Shown: in pieces, positions 49,722-61,410 of the stretch | Layout of the letters: every line of letters begins with the position of its first letter | How positions within the stretch are numbered: position 1 is the stretch's first letter | NCBI GenBank assembly: GCA_014529385.2 | Contig: CM043966.1 | Span: forward strand, 99,648,087-99,710,086 | DNA length: 62,000 nucleotides | Source of the DNA: Adiantum capillus-veneris | Lineage: Eukaryota; Streptophyta; Polypodiopsida; Polypodiales; Pteridaceae | Reading direction: 5' to 3' | The notes under the pieces: model-generated | The model's input: the letters and a program-made list of their open reading frames with translations, nothing else | Database searches by the model: none | What the model was told of the DNA's origin: nothing | Position numbers and translations under genes: made by a program

Positions 49722-49922
49722 CATTCTCTTTTGTGTTCTTTCTTTGTGTGTGTGAGTGCAAGAGAGAAAGAGTGAGTCTTCTTTGATTGCACTTCTTACC
49801 AAACCCTAGTCTTCATGGCATCTATGGTTTAACTCCTTCACATAGTTTTAGTTGAGTTCTCTCACAAACTCTCACAACCATAAGCCCGGTGCTTTCCTAG
49901 CAAGACCGTAAATTTTTCGACA

Positions 49923-50772
49923 GCGTATGATGTCTACTGCATGATTTTGAAACCAAAATTCTATTGTGACCATACCATGCTGTTATATAGCCTTAGATAA
50001 GCCTCCTAGGCAAATTTGGTCCTATTTGGAGTTGATTTGACTTGGGAATTCATCATAACAGACATCAGGATTTTGGAACAGATTCTTGATCATTTGACCA
50101 ATCTATAGGTGTCACAATCAAAAAGTAAAAATAGCTGTGAGCTTAGCACATCAAGGGAAAGCTACAGTGCAAGTTTGAGCTGAAACAGAGCAAAAAGACA
50201 TCCTACGCGTAGGATGTCTCACGAGTCATAAAGTGGTCAAAATTCTACTTTGGCCATATAGGGAGGTTCTAAGTGTCTCAAGGATTCCAAAATTGTTTTC
50301 AAAGGTGAATTTGGACCTTGTTTGGCCTATTTACCAAGCAAAGACAAGAATTGTCAGACATCCTCTCTTGGAGTGCACTAGAAGCTTATGCAGCGCAAAT
50401 CTTGAGCTATTGGCATCCAAATTCAATTTTGAGCATACCATTGGGTTTTTGAGCACTAGGAGAATCTTGGGATCAAGTTTGGACAAAATCTGAGCAGTTA
50501 GACATCCTACGCGTAGGATGTCTCCAGCTTGATTTAGGACTCCAAATCAATCTATGAGCACACCACTGTGATCAGCACATCAAGGAGAAGCTGGGGTGAA
50601 AATTTCAAGTCATTCTGAGCAAAAAGACATCCTACGCGTAGGATGTCTCAAGGCCATTTTTAGGTCCAAATGAAATTCTGAGCATACCATTGTGTTGCTG
50701 GACTTAAGGGGAGTCTCTAGACCAAATTTTGTTAAATTCTGAGCATATAGACATCCTACGCGTAGGATGTCT
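49923..50772 (+). repeat. Hairpin repeat array B, second part
   Basis: The right half of the interrupted palindrome is at 49923-49935. Four perfect 24-base copies follow at 50196-50219, 50500-50523, 50625-50648 and 50749-50772. Spacing is about 284 (across the insertion), 304, 125 and 124. Shared text before each palindrome is of the kind TTCTGAGCAAAAAGACATCC. A degenerate half site GACATCCTCTCTTGG lies near 50357. Confidence 0.92.
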
Positions 50773-51000
50773 CTAGGCCAGTTTTAGGGTCCAACTGTAA
50801 TTTTGACCATACATAAGTGTTCACAGTATCACAAAGATCCCAAATCTTCTTTTAAAATTGAATTTGGACTCATTTTGACCAGTCTAAACTGCATTTCACT
50901 ATTTTGGCCATAACTTTCACAAACGGTATCGGATAGGAAAAGTTTTTATATCAAAACGTAGCCTAAGAGCAACTCTACAGATCTTAGAGCAACCATTTAG

Positions 51001-51969
51001 TTCAACTTTGAAAAAAAAACGTCATTTGAGGCCTCAAAATACATCCGCAAGTTAGGGGTGTCTGAAAGCGACAATTTGCGAGAATGTCTAGAGAAATTTG
51101 GTGTAAAAACCCCAATGACTCAAATCGAGGAAGGCATCAAAGAGCTTGAAATGCCTCAACTAAATACTAGGCCAGTTCCATTAAATAAGGTAGGCGAGTA
51201 TTACGAGGGAGAAAATGGAAACACCACCCTTCCTATGGAATTCAATAATGTAAAAACCATGGCAATCCTTGACAGTGGAGCTGGTGTGGCCATTGCAACC
51301 AAAGAGGTTTGGAAAAAATGGGGAAAACCTGCCTTGATATCCACATGAATGACCCTGCAGCTTGCAGACGGACACAAGGAAAAGCCCCTAGGACTGCTAG
51401 AAAAAGTACTTGTTACTTCTTGTGGCATTGAATATGAACACACTTCTGTTGTTGTTGACTTTGGCAAGAAGAACAACTATGACATCATTCTGGGAAGACC
51501 ATTCATGCGACAATTGAAAATGTTCCAGGATTGGGGTTATGACCATATATACCTGAGACATATAGAAACCATAACAAAGATAAACTTGAGGGACCATAGC
51601 TATAAGGATGTGACGAGAACACCGGTTCAGGAGTTTGATTCCGCCATAGTTGCAGGATCAAAACTTCCAGCTTGGTTAGGTAAGCCTAAAGAACTGTGGA
51701 TGTGTGGAGCTTCACAATGTGGTATCTTGAAACGTGAGGAATGTATCCTAGAGCGGGTTATAGAGGATATGGACTATATCCCAGAACCATTTCCTGAAGA
51801 AGAGTTAGAGCCTTTTGGATGGGAACACATCTTGGCTACTCTGGACGTGTGCGCCATGGAGGATGCTCCCACAACAAAGTTTTGTGATGAAAATGGCTAT
51901 GATGTCGTTCCTTATTTTGCAGTGAGTGTAATCCAAGAAAATGAAGAGAATCCATATATGAGCCCCTAG
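51001..51969 (+). pseudogene. Family B retropepsin-like protein
   Basis: Open from 51001 except one in-frame TGA at 51346. The first ATG in the open part is not at its start and I cannot fix the true start. The active site reads AILDSGAGVAI (Asp at 51271), followed by LQLADG, PLGLLE, VVVDF and YDIILGRPFM (near 51480-51510), the complete retropepsin order. A C-terminal region of about 130 residues is rich in Glu/Pro (FPEEELEPFGW, LDVC, DENGYDVVP). No RT, RNase H or integrase follows; the next features are the 3' region, polypurine tract and LTR. So family B encodes a protease-containing protein and must be mobilised in trans. From memory, similar proteins are abundant in fern proteomes. Confidence 0.82.
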
Positions 51970-52397
51970 GGACATGTGTATAGTGTACATAGCATTTAGA
52001 TTTCTATTTGAATGATTTTCTTTTGTTAAGTTTTGTTTAATATTTTCTTTGTTTATTATTAAAAAATAAAAAAATCCATAATCCACATGAAGAAAAGACT
52101 GACGAGAGGCCTGAGCACTACAAAGAGAAGAAGGTACAGGGAAAGATGAAACTTCATGAAGTATGTCTCAGCAGCCACTACAACAGCCGAAGAACTTGTC
52201 ACAAAGCAGTGTCAACAGGCAACCGACAAGTCATACAAGTAAGAGTCGAGTAGCTAAGCCAGAAAATGAGTGAGGTGTTAGTCCCAAAGCTTCAAGTAAT
52301 ATTCTCTGTGGTCTAAGCGTCTTACCTATTCTAGGTACTGCTCAAGCTGGAAGAGTTGAGCATATTTACGTTGTGTCACTCATGCTGGTATAGGTGA
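51970..52397 (+). other. Family B untranslated region
   Basis: Non-coding sequence between the protein and the repeated 3' region, with an AT-rich stretch TTAAAAAATAAAAAAA near 52060. No frame is supported. Confidence 0.5.
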
Positions 52398-53276
52398 GCA
52401 AAAGAGTCAAAGTCTAAGTACTTAAGTCTAGTGAAGTGAAGGAGAAGGTCCAAAAGACACTCACGTACTAAGCATAGTGAGATACGAGTGGAGAAACTTC
52501 AACATCGACAACCCTTCTTGGAAAGGTGGAAGCTATTGAGACATCTTTTGATGTCATATGTGCTACATTTATTCCTCGAAACACCCATCATCTCCTTCTT
52601 TCACATTGCATGCTTTTGTTGACAAACTTCTCATATGCGTATAGAGTGTCCCATAATTGGCACTTGCATCAGGCACTCTTTCTGTGTTTCAGCCAAGCAC
52701 TCACCTTTCATGAACATGTACTTCATGTTCAATTGCTCAACTCCAATAAGAGCGTATACCAAAGGCATTTTTTTTCCCACAAGGTTTTTTCCCTTTGGTC
52801 ATCCAAGTTTTAGACCCTAATCTAAAGACACCTATCACCATCCTCTTGTACATATTCCTTCTACATCAAAAATAAGGAAATGATACTCAAATCAATTGAC
52901 AAATGAATTGGAGTACCAATTTCAGACCATAGCATACTTCTCCTCAATGGTGAGTCGAAGAATGCCCTACAATGACAAATCTGCAGACAACACTAACAAC
53001 ATGATTGCACAGGAACAAAGAAGTTCCCGATGAATAAGAGCAGACATAAAAGTAATCAGAGGGTCTCAAAATATGAATGGTTATGCTGATAGATGTCCGC
53101 TCTAATGGATCATAGTTCTTGTTGTGGTTCGACAAAGTTACAAGCAGTGCAACAAATGAAGCCAAAATGACAGCAAAGACCACATCGCCATTGACAATCA
53201 GGTCATGTCCGGGACGACATGAACGCGGAAGGGGGGAGTGTTGACCGCTGGGTCAACAACACAACATAACTCAAGT
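52398..53276 (+). mobile_element. Family B 3' internal region, polypurine tract and truncated 3' LTR
   Basis: 879 bases match 28483-29361. The polypurine tract GCGGAAGGGGGGAG is at 53225-53238 and the LTR start TGTTGACC at 53239. The LTR homology stops after only 38 bases (at ACTCAAGTT, 53276), where unrelated sequence begins. The 3' LTR is thus truncated, by insertion or deletion. Confidence 0.88.
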
Positions 53277-53642
53277 TGTATCATGAGAAGCTCGAAGCTT
53301 TCCGCAAAGCTTTGGGCTTACTCCCCTTTGTGGACTGATCATGTCCTCAGGGCATGGCACTTCCCTTTACTCCTGTGCCAGCTCTTGTTCACCGCATCAC
53401 TCCAGGGTGGATTTGTTACCATATACATGTGGTAGTGATGTGTGTGAACACACTAGGACCGTCGGGGCATTTTTTCCCTCTTTAGGAGGTTTTATCCCCC
53501 TGTGCATTGTATATACGCCCATCACTCTAGGGCTATCTATCTTTCTATTGCACACTAAGTAACACACTCTCTATTGTGTGCCTTGAGATTCCTTCGTCTT
53601 CTCCAAGCTTTGTGCGTTTCTCTGCAACCCTAATTCCAACAA
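53277..53642 (+). other. Non-coding stretch before the acidic frame
   Basis: It starts TGTATCATGAG at 53277, so it might be an LTR or leader of the following unit. It ends CCTAATTCCAACA, but no primer site follows. Short frames only. Confidence 0.3.
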
Positions 53643-55620
53643 TGATTAGATCTTTCGAGCAGTTAGTGAGTTCAAATTTGAAGGAGAAGATTCAAGAGGT
53701 TACCAAAGCCTACAACGACAACCGGGAATATTTCAAAGTTATGAGCATTATAAAATCTATCAAGAAAAGAGTTCAAGTCTACCAAACTATGCAGATATTT
53801 GAGGACAAGTACGATCAAAGTTAGAAGTTGTGATTGATGAGTGTATTGTACAAGATGCTACCTTCTTACAGGCTAATGATGAAGACATAGTTAAAGCTAT
53901 GTATGAAAAGTTGGGTTTTGCAGATGTTGTGCATGAAGTAGAAGTCTTTGAGGGTGAGGCTTTACAGCTTCAAGAACACAGGGTGAATTTTGCAAAGAAT
54001 CTTCACGTGCATTTTAGGATACACAGGATGAATTTTGTAAAGAACTTATAAATGCCGTACATGAGGAAAAGAAATCAGGGGATCAAAACAACAAAGTGGT
54101 TAAAGTTCAAGAAGAAATTGTGCAAGTGAATGAGTGCAACCATATTCAAGTAGACATGCATGAAGATTCGGTTACAACTGATACTTTTGCTACTGACTCA
54201 GAATTAGAGAAAAATATTTTGGGTACAGATTCTACCATAGAGTTGATTGATGATACTGGTACAGATTCTCTCATAGAGTTGATTGATGATACATATGTTA
54301 TAGGTCAAAGCAAGGCTGCAGTTGAGAGTAGCAGGACCATGGATTTGGGTATACCAGATTTGCCAAATTTGGATATACCAGAATATGAGGACTTGGTTAA
54401 GCAAGAGTATGTGCTTGAAGATCTACAAAATGTTGATTCAAAGGGGGTGCAGACTCCTTCATTGACAAGTTGTTGTGAAGCCAAGCTACCAAAGTGGAAA
54501 ATTGGTCTTGAATGTGATGATGATGAATCATAGGAGGTGCAGACTCCTTCTTTGACAAGTTTCTGTGGCCTAGAGCTACCGATCTGGTAGACTAATCCTG
54601 AATTTGCTTGTGATTTAGAGGAGGATCAAACTTCTTCTCTATCAAGAATTTGTGACACAGGGCTCACATTATGGCAGAACGATCATGAACTTGATGATGC
54701 TGATTCAGAGGGGGTGCATAGTGAAGTGCAATCTCTCGATGTTGAATATGATTGGTTTCATTGTGCCGATGATACAGACAGGGTAGTATATGAAATTTTC
54801 AATGTGCATGCTCAACTTTGTGCTACAGAAGTACAAAGAAATTTGGATGAGGGTGAAAGACTTGAAGATCAGTCTACAGCAAATGTGTTTAGTATGCATG
54901 TCATATGTGGAAACCTTAGTTTATAGCAGCCTGAGATGTGCGATGGAAGAACCTTCCGAAGTGGTGGACCTAGATCTTATGTGCTCATTGGACGAAGCTT
55001 TGGAAGGATTCTCAAATACTGATGCTGAGGATACTAATCAATCTAGATTCATGCATGAGCAAGTTTGTTGAGATACAGTTGATGATGACCTTATGTAGTT
55101 GTTGGATGATGCTCTACTTGATTTTGAGCCTCTACAAGATAGAGAATTATTTTCTGATCCATCTTGCGAGCTTAATGAAGAGAGTTTTACCAGAGACTTG
55201 ATGTATTCAAATATGCATGATTGGGATTCCAATACTAATGAGGGTGAAGGTACACTACCAATGCTTTTACCTGTTGTTGATGATCGACAATTGGATGATC
55301 CAATTGCACAGGGGATATGGCAGTATCTAGTGATATCTGATGCTATATGGGATTCGATGTTACCCTATGATGTAGGGTATTTTGAGCTAGCTTTTGACCC
55401 AGGAAGTGACAGATATATGCATGGTCTAGGGCAATTGACTTATATGCCGTATGATCTAGGCGGTTTTCATGAAGGTTTGTGGGTTAATATATGTTTATGC
55501 TCTACTGATTGGAAATTATTGTATTTTCTCGATGATCCTAGAGGATGGTGCAAATTTTTTAAAGGAATTCTCATAGTGGGGCAAATGATTAGTTTCCCAT
55601 TTGATCCTGGGGGCTACTAA
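53643..55620 (+). pseudogene. Acidic repeat-protein frame, unknown family
   Basis: Plus-strand open pieces are linked by few stops and frame changes (stop at 53822; frame changes near 54050 and 55090). It begins MIRSFEQLVSSNLKEK with a coiled-coil-like N-terminus. It then becomes strongly acidic, with a short duplication (GTDSTIELIDDT, GTDSLIELIDDT) and three degenerate 25-30-residue repeats of the type VQTPSLTSCCEAKLPKW..DDDES (54440-54710). It ends in an aromatic-rich C-terminus with DPGSDRYMHGLG and FDPGGY. No nucleic-acid enzyme motif is present. A family A-like polypurine tract lies 580 bases downstream on the same strand, so it is probably the coding part of a non-autonomous LTR element. 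Function unknown. Confidence 0.55.
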
Positions 55621-56211
55621 AGTGCAAGTTGCAAATTCAAAGAATATGAATTATTTTCTTGTAGCAGGTTGCATGGTACAAGGTTTTGGTTTCTAGACTA
55701 TGCTAAGTCAGAAGAATTTTGATTATGCGTTCAATAAGATTACATGGCTAGCTTCCAATTGACTTCTTTGGACAATTGATGAAGTTTCTTCACATCTTTT
55801 GAGTTGGTTCTGCTAGTAGAACTTAAAGTAAAGAACTTGACGGCCATTCTGTGTGCAGAGAGAGTAAGGAATACTTGAGCTTGATGGGGTTCCCTAAAGT
55901 GAGAGTAATGGTCAAGCCATGTGCATCATTAATTGGAACACTTAAGTCTGGCAGGGTTCACTAAATAGGTTTCCTAATTGAATGCTTTGGAGATACGGCG
56001 GATACAGTTCAAAGATTTTTGATGGGCAGCTACTTAATGGTTAAGCGAGAACATTGATGATATGGTATAAGCCTTATATTCTTTTTCATATGTTTACCAG
56101 TTACGTGAGTCTGATGATAACAAAGAGCTTAAGGTACCTGTGGTGGCAGATGCAGATTGAAGTGCAATTGGCACACAGACCGGAGGCTATGCAGGTTCAG
56201 AGGGGGTGGAA
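55621..56211 (+). mobile_element. 3' region with family A-like polypurine tract
   Basis: No frame is supported. The last 40 bases (GGCACACAGACCGGAGG, then CAGGTTCAGAGGGGGTGGA, ending at 56211) match the end of the family A internal region (39848-39885) with only a few differences. The bases after it read AGTCGTG where family A LTRs start TGTCGTG, but the downstream sequence is not family A LTR. Confidence 0.65.
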
Positions 56212-56559
56212 GTCGTGTAGCTTCGCTTTGATGCTAAGAAAGATATCAGAAAAATGCACGTCAAGCTTATTTGAAGCTTACCTGATTAATTGTCAATGTT
56301 CAGTGCTTGCTAACAAGCTAGTGTATAATTAATGTATGCCAGATGCACCTTAAAAGGGCCAACAGATGCCTTAATGATGCTAAAAAGGAGTATTCTTGAA
56401 GTGATCACAAATAGGAGTTTATGATCTAGAATTGCAGTGCTTGAAGTTCTCTATCGGGATGTCTTTACGGCTCGTCAATTGGAGCTACGGTGAAAAAGCT
56501 ATGGCAGTTTGAAATTTGAGTCAGTTGCAGATCCGTACCGGATTGGGCAACTGCAGCTG
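56212..56559. other. Possible LTR start of the acidic element; no gene
   Basis: Follows the polypurine tract directly, so an LTR is expected, but no second copy is in the window to confirm it. Confidence 0.3.
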
Positions 56560-57210
56560 AGGGGACATAAATGAAGTGAATGCATGGTCCTGAAGTGTTC
56601 ACTTTGTGGAGCACATCGGTCTTTTCAGATCAGTGATCGGAGTTTCGGTTGCCAAGATATTGGCCGTTAAAGATTCACCGGGGGCCGGTTCCATACTAGT
56701 TTGGTCCGCTCAGCCGGTGTTCCATTTGGGAGTTTTGAGCTTCAGCCAGGGTTTTGAATGCAGTAGAATAAGTGCTCGAGGAGAATCTTGTCTATAATGT
56801 CATCACTTGTAGTGCATTGGTAGCTGGGTGTGCTCGGTAGGCAGAAATGGAGCTCGGCACTGCTTTGGTCAACAATTATGAAAGCTCTTTAATGTTTTGG
56901 CCGATACGTATACCAAATGTGGTGCCATTACGAAAGAGTTGATGAGATTTCAATGCAAAATGTTGTCTATTGGAACACGTTGATTAGGGGATATTCCCAT
57001 TATGGTTATGATAGGGAAGCTTTGGCTTTGTTAACCGAATGCGAAGGGAAGGCCTTTCAAGAAATGCATTTTCCTATGCTTGCATTTTAATGGCAGGTGG
57101 CAATGTTCACGACACTGCAATGGGCAACAAAATTCACGATGATATTGTTAGTCAAGGGCTGATGGACAAAGATGTTGTGTGAGGCAATGCCTTGGACAAA
57201 GTGCATGCCA
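56560..57210 (+). pseudogene. PPR protein pseudogene, second
   Basis: The plus strand in mixed frames shows VITCSALVAGCAR (56800), ELGTALVNNYE, YTKCGAITKE (56905), QNVVYWNTLIRGYSHYGYDREAL (56955) and GNKIHDDIVSQGLMDKDVV (57123). These are typical PPR repeat pieces in order. Frameshifts, a premature stop after DVV (57179) and loss of flanking repeats make it dead. It lies where an LTR would be expected, so it may be a captured fragment or a later insertion. Confidence 0.8.
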
Positions 57211-57736
57211 AATGAGGTGCCCTTTGAGGGCCGCCCGTGAACTAAAAGGGGCCGAATGGCCGCCCATGAGCTCAATGGAAAGGACCTCAGATAATCACCA
57301 AAGGCAACCAAGAGAAAAAGGCCGCCCGCCCAAGGAATTAAATGGCCACCCATTATGAGGTTAATGGGGGTGTGGACAAGAGAGAGAAAAGGGGGGCAAT
57401 GGGAGAAAACAGCGAGCAGGGAGGGAGAGCGAGGAAGACAAGCTCGCACTGGCCGTTGCGGTGCTCGGATGCGCACGATGATGAAACAAGAAGTGACGAG
57501 CTCAGCAAGGCCCCGCTCAATCCTGGCAAAAACCATGCGGGTCCAGAATTCGCCTTCCCACCTCACTGGCGCCGTTCCCACAATGACGGCATCGTCGATG
57601 CTAAATCGAGATTTGCTATTAAAAGTGAGATGGGGCATGAAGCTTGAGAACGAGAGGTGCATGAGGAGAAGAAGGGAACGTGGGGGTTAAGACAAAGGGG
57701 AGAGGATCCGGGAGGTGTGGAGGAAGGTACCAAAGG
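57211..57736. other. No recognised gene; GC-rich stretch
   Basis: It contains repeated GGCCGCCC-type motifs (57228, 57258, 57321, 57345). A 191-codon minus frame covers 57087-57662, but it is antisense to the PPR fragment at one end and has no recognisable content. Confidence 0.35.
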
Positions 57737-57737
57737 G

Positions 57738-58459
<722 letters not shown>

Positions 58460-60415
58460 CCGACACCACCAACTGGTCAAGAGGTGACAAAGTAAAAGAC
58501 AGAGAAATAAAGCAAGCTCCGCCAATATCACAAATACAAGGGGATAATGAAGGGAAAGAGACGGCCAAAGAAAAGCAAGAAGTGGGCACCTCTAACCAAC
58601 CTCAAAGGACACAATCAAAACCAAAATCGCCCCGATCACAGGCCATCGTCGATGAAGGAAGATGATTGATAGACTCATTTGACATGGATGACCATTTGGA
58701 ACAAATCAAATTAGAGTCCAATGTCAAAGTTTCCTCCACAACCTATGAGGATTAGAGCTGGAGGACACCAAAGAAGAGGTAACTAAAGTGGATAAGAGCT
58801 ACAACAAAAGATTGCAAAATTGCAAGGTGCCCAAAGAGAGCTTCAAGATGATCTACAAAGGGACCACACGAATGCTGAACATTTTTACCAAGAAGCTCAA
58901 GCTTTTAATGAAGCTAACACAAACTTACAAGTGGAGCAACAACGCCTAGAGGAAGAGCTAGAAAAGGAACGGAAAAATAACACAAACCTTGGGGAATCTT
59001 ATGGGGTGGTCAACAAAACACTTACATAGCTTCTAACAATGCAAGACACCCCAACTCCTACTTCTACTTCGGAAACGCCAGACGCAATCATGCAAGAGTT
59101 GAAAGATCTCAAGGTGGCCCTACCTCAAGAACAATATGACATGCAAGTCATGACAGTTGGCCATAAAGCCATCCAAAAATAAAAGGAGGAAGAAATTGCA
59201 GAGCTATAGAAACAGCTAGCCAAAGCAAAATAAGAGCTACTTGCTCAAAACACATCTCATGCACTCGCTTTGCAACAAAAAGAATTGGAATTGAGTGCCA
59301 TCTAGACTCAAAAAACTACAATGGAAAGTCATCAGACAACTGGGAAAGAGCAAAGAGGTATGGCTCTTCCCCCTATAGAGGTGCCAAGCACATCTATAGA
59401 GGCAGTGTTACATGATGAAAAAGACAAAGAAGATCATGCCCGATAAGAAAATCATAGATGGATCTCAGAAGTGTGTAATCCTTCTCACAAAGCCTACATG
59501 CAATACAAAATCAAAGTTCTTGAGTCAGTTGCACCTCTGATGATCACACCTGACGAGGTGGTCAAGACCCATGGGCACGATATGATTGCACTACCGTTAA
59601 TGAGATAAGAGGCTGTTTTATGGAAAAGGAAAATGTTGCCTAGTCTAGAGCCCAACAACCGCAAGAGGATTACAGGGATGTCCCTGTAGCGGCAACTGAA
59701 ATCCAGACAATAATTGACAACCAACCCTTGTGGAGAAACAAGTGGTTTGAGAAGAGATCAATCGATGAAACCTACTACAGAAACGCGCCGCAACACCTCA
59801 GGATCGATCTAACTTATTGCCCAATCAATAGAAGGCGATCCTGGGATAATTTCTACAACTGGCAAAGTAAAAGAATGACGGTGTTGAACTACCCTATCCT
59901 CACAAAGTCCACATGAAACTTTCCATCAATAGAGAAATATGCGGTCAACAATATAAAAGGAGTCATTAATCAGATGAAGGATGTTCCGAACCTGGCTTGC
60001 CAAATGCCTGTAAAAATTTCAAAGATGATAATCACCTACATCACAACATTTGAAGACGTAGAGGCTTTGGAACATCCTAGGCAAGTATTCCTAGAAGGAA
60101 CCAGAGGGTTATGTTGGAAGTTAGAGACAGAGATTCCCAGTAGAAACATCATCATGGGGTTGTATGCCCGGGTCATGTTTTTGCTTTCACACTACATGCA
60201 AACTTTTGAAGAGGCATTCATGACCACATTCTTTGAACTTGACTCATCCATATTCAGCCCCATGACAAAGAATCTCCCAGCTTGGCACATTGTCTACTAG
60301 AGCACTCCAAGCAATAATCCATTCAGGGAGCTGGCAGCCAAGATAGAGATTGAAGCAAGGGTAGAAAAGTTCAAGCAACTCACACGGACACTAGAAAAAT
60401 GAGCATTGGACTACT
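58460..60415 (+). pseudogene. Coiled-coil gag-like frame of a non-autonomous LTR element
   Basis: Plus-strand pieces in shifting frames. A charged N-terminal part comes first, then a long coiled coil rich in Gln, Glu and Leu with many heptads (about 58800-59340, for example LQVEQQRLEEELEKERK). A globular part follows, with LWRNKWFEKR (59727) and RRSWDNFYNWQSKRM (59830). The end is a helical region (59974-60300) with LACQMPVKISKMII, GLYARVMFLLSHYMQ and EEAFMTTFFEL. Stops and frameshifts are frequent. No zinc knuckle, protease or RT was seen. A polypurine tract and LTR follow at once, so this is the only coding part: a gag-only or unknown-protein element. Confidence 0.55.
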
Positions 60416-60507
60416 AAAAGAGATACATCAAGAACTCCAGTGGTTGACCAACAAAGCCAAGCACACAAAGCAGACAAACACAATTTGCACAAGGGCGTGC
60501 AAAGACT

Positions 60508-60520
60508 AGGAAGGGGGGAA
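60508..60520 (+). other. Polypurine tract, family C plus copy
   Basis: AGGAAGGGGGGAA lies immediately before TGTCAG. Confidence 0.8.
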
Positions 60521-61410
60521 TGTCAGTAGTCAAGCTAGACAGGTGCCCTTCAAGTCAGCCCCTTTCTCCTTGAGCCTAAAATTTTGATGTACTCCCATTA
60601 TTTTTCCAAAAGCCTTGTAATTATTTGAATCATCTCTGATTAAAGATGGACAAACTCTGAGAAGCTGAGCTATAGAGTCTATAATGAATTTGAGTTCTGT
60701 ATGGTCGACCACTGGCCAAGAAAGCCCTAGGTAAGAAGCATAAGTTGTAAAGTGGAAAAGGACCATTATCGTCATCATGTTTTAAAGTTTTGGAGCTTAC
60801 GGTTAAGAGTACCTTCTTTCCTACAACTTGTAATCCTCATATCTTGAGCTCTAGAAATGACATTTCAATAAAGAAACTTGCAATGTGTTCCTTGTTCAAT
60901 GCTCTTTCATTCAAGCATGCTCTTTGACTACACATTAGTAGGCTAAATCTGCTGATTTGAGTGCATTAATGATTGTTTTTTGACATTCCAACTATAGGAG
61001 CGTGTTCCTAGACTCTGGGGCAACCATTCTGATGTGTTCTATTGCAATTTTTGAGACCTCAATTATGAAGAATCATGATTTTGATACCTCTTTAAAATTC
61101 AAGTGAACTTGGTAGGTTAATACCCCCCTGAATGTCCTTGACTACCCCTTAAAATTTTTGTAGCATTTGGACTCTGTTCGAGTGCTGAAACAGGTTGGTG
61201 ATTGAGTGTGGTGACGTAGGACATAGGTGCATTGCTAGGATTAAGAGCGAGAGGTTTGTGTGTGATAGTGATAGAGTTATTCCATCAGCTCACTTCTTGA
61301 GATTGACAGCCTCAAAGATTCTTTATGCACCAGTTGCTTCCCCGAGTATTGACATTATGTAAGTGTCAAAAAGCTATGCTATAGACGTCCATCGCGGTGA
61401 CCCGCTAATA
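60521..61410 (+). mobile_element. Family C LTR (plus strand, 3' LTR)
   Basis: Begins TGTCAGTAG after the polypurine tract and ends GACCCGCTAATA at 61410, where the minus copy has CCGCTAACA. It is similar over most of its length to the reverse complement of 9511-10330. An AATAAA lies near 60868. No primer site follows, so it is a 3' LTR. Sequence after 61410 (CTCTCTTAAT) reappears at 61862, confirming the border. Confidence 0.82.

Larger units (their letters stand above)
31861..49922 (+). mobile_element. Nested family A tandem: LTR-internal-LTR-internal-LTR (18,062 bp)
   Basis: Three 2012-bp LTRs and two 6013-bp internal regions repeat with an exact 8025-bp period (31861, 39886, 47911). The outer borders are TGTCG at 31861 and CGACA at 49922. 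The flanking target duplication is GCGT (31857-31860 and 49923-49926). Removing 31861-49926 restores a family B palindrome apart from a few substitutions. So the compound occupies one insertion site, and the second unit arose by LTR-LTR recombination after insertion, or the tandem inserted as such. All components are very similar between units but each LTR has private substitutions, so it is not a simple duplicated read. Confidence 0.95.
47911..49922 (+). mobile_element. Family A LTR 3 (3' end of the tandem)
   Basis: 2012 bp ending CGACA, followed by the target duplication GCGT. It has about fifteen private substitutions, many C-to-T or G-to-A, so it has decayed more than the other two. TATA box at 48735 and both small frames intact. 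Confidence 0.95.

Noticed and set aside
31861-49922. The 8025-bp repeat as an assembly duplication
   Set aside because: Each LTR and each internal region has its own substitutions, including two extra stops only in unit 2. A true tandem is more likely, though long reads would settle it.
57087-57662. 191-codon minus-strand frame
   Set aside because: Antisense to a PPR fragment at one end and without recognisable content at the other.
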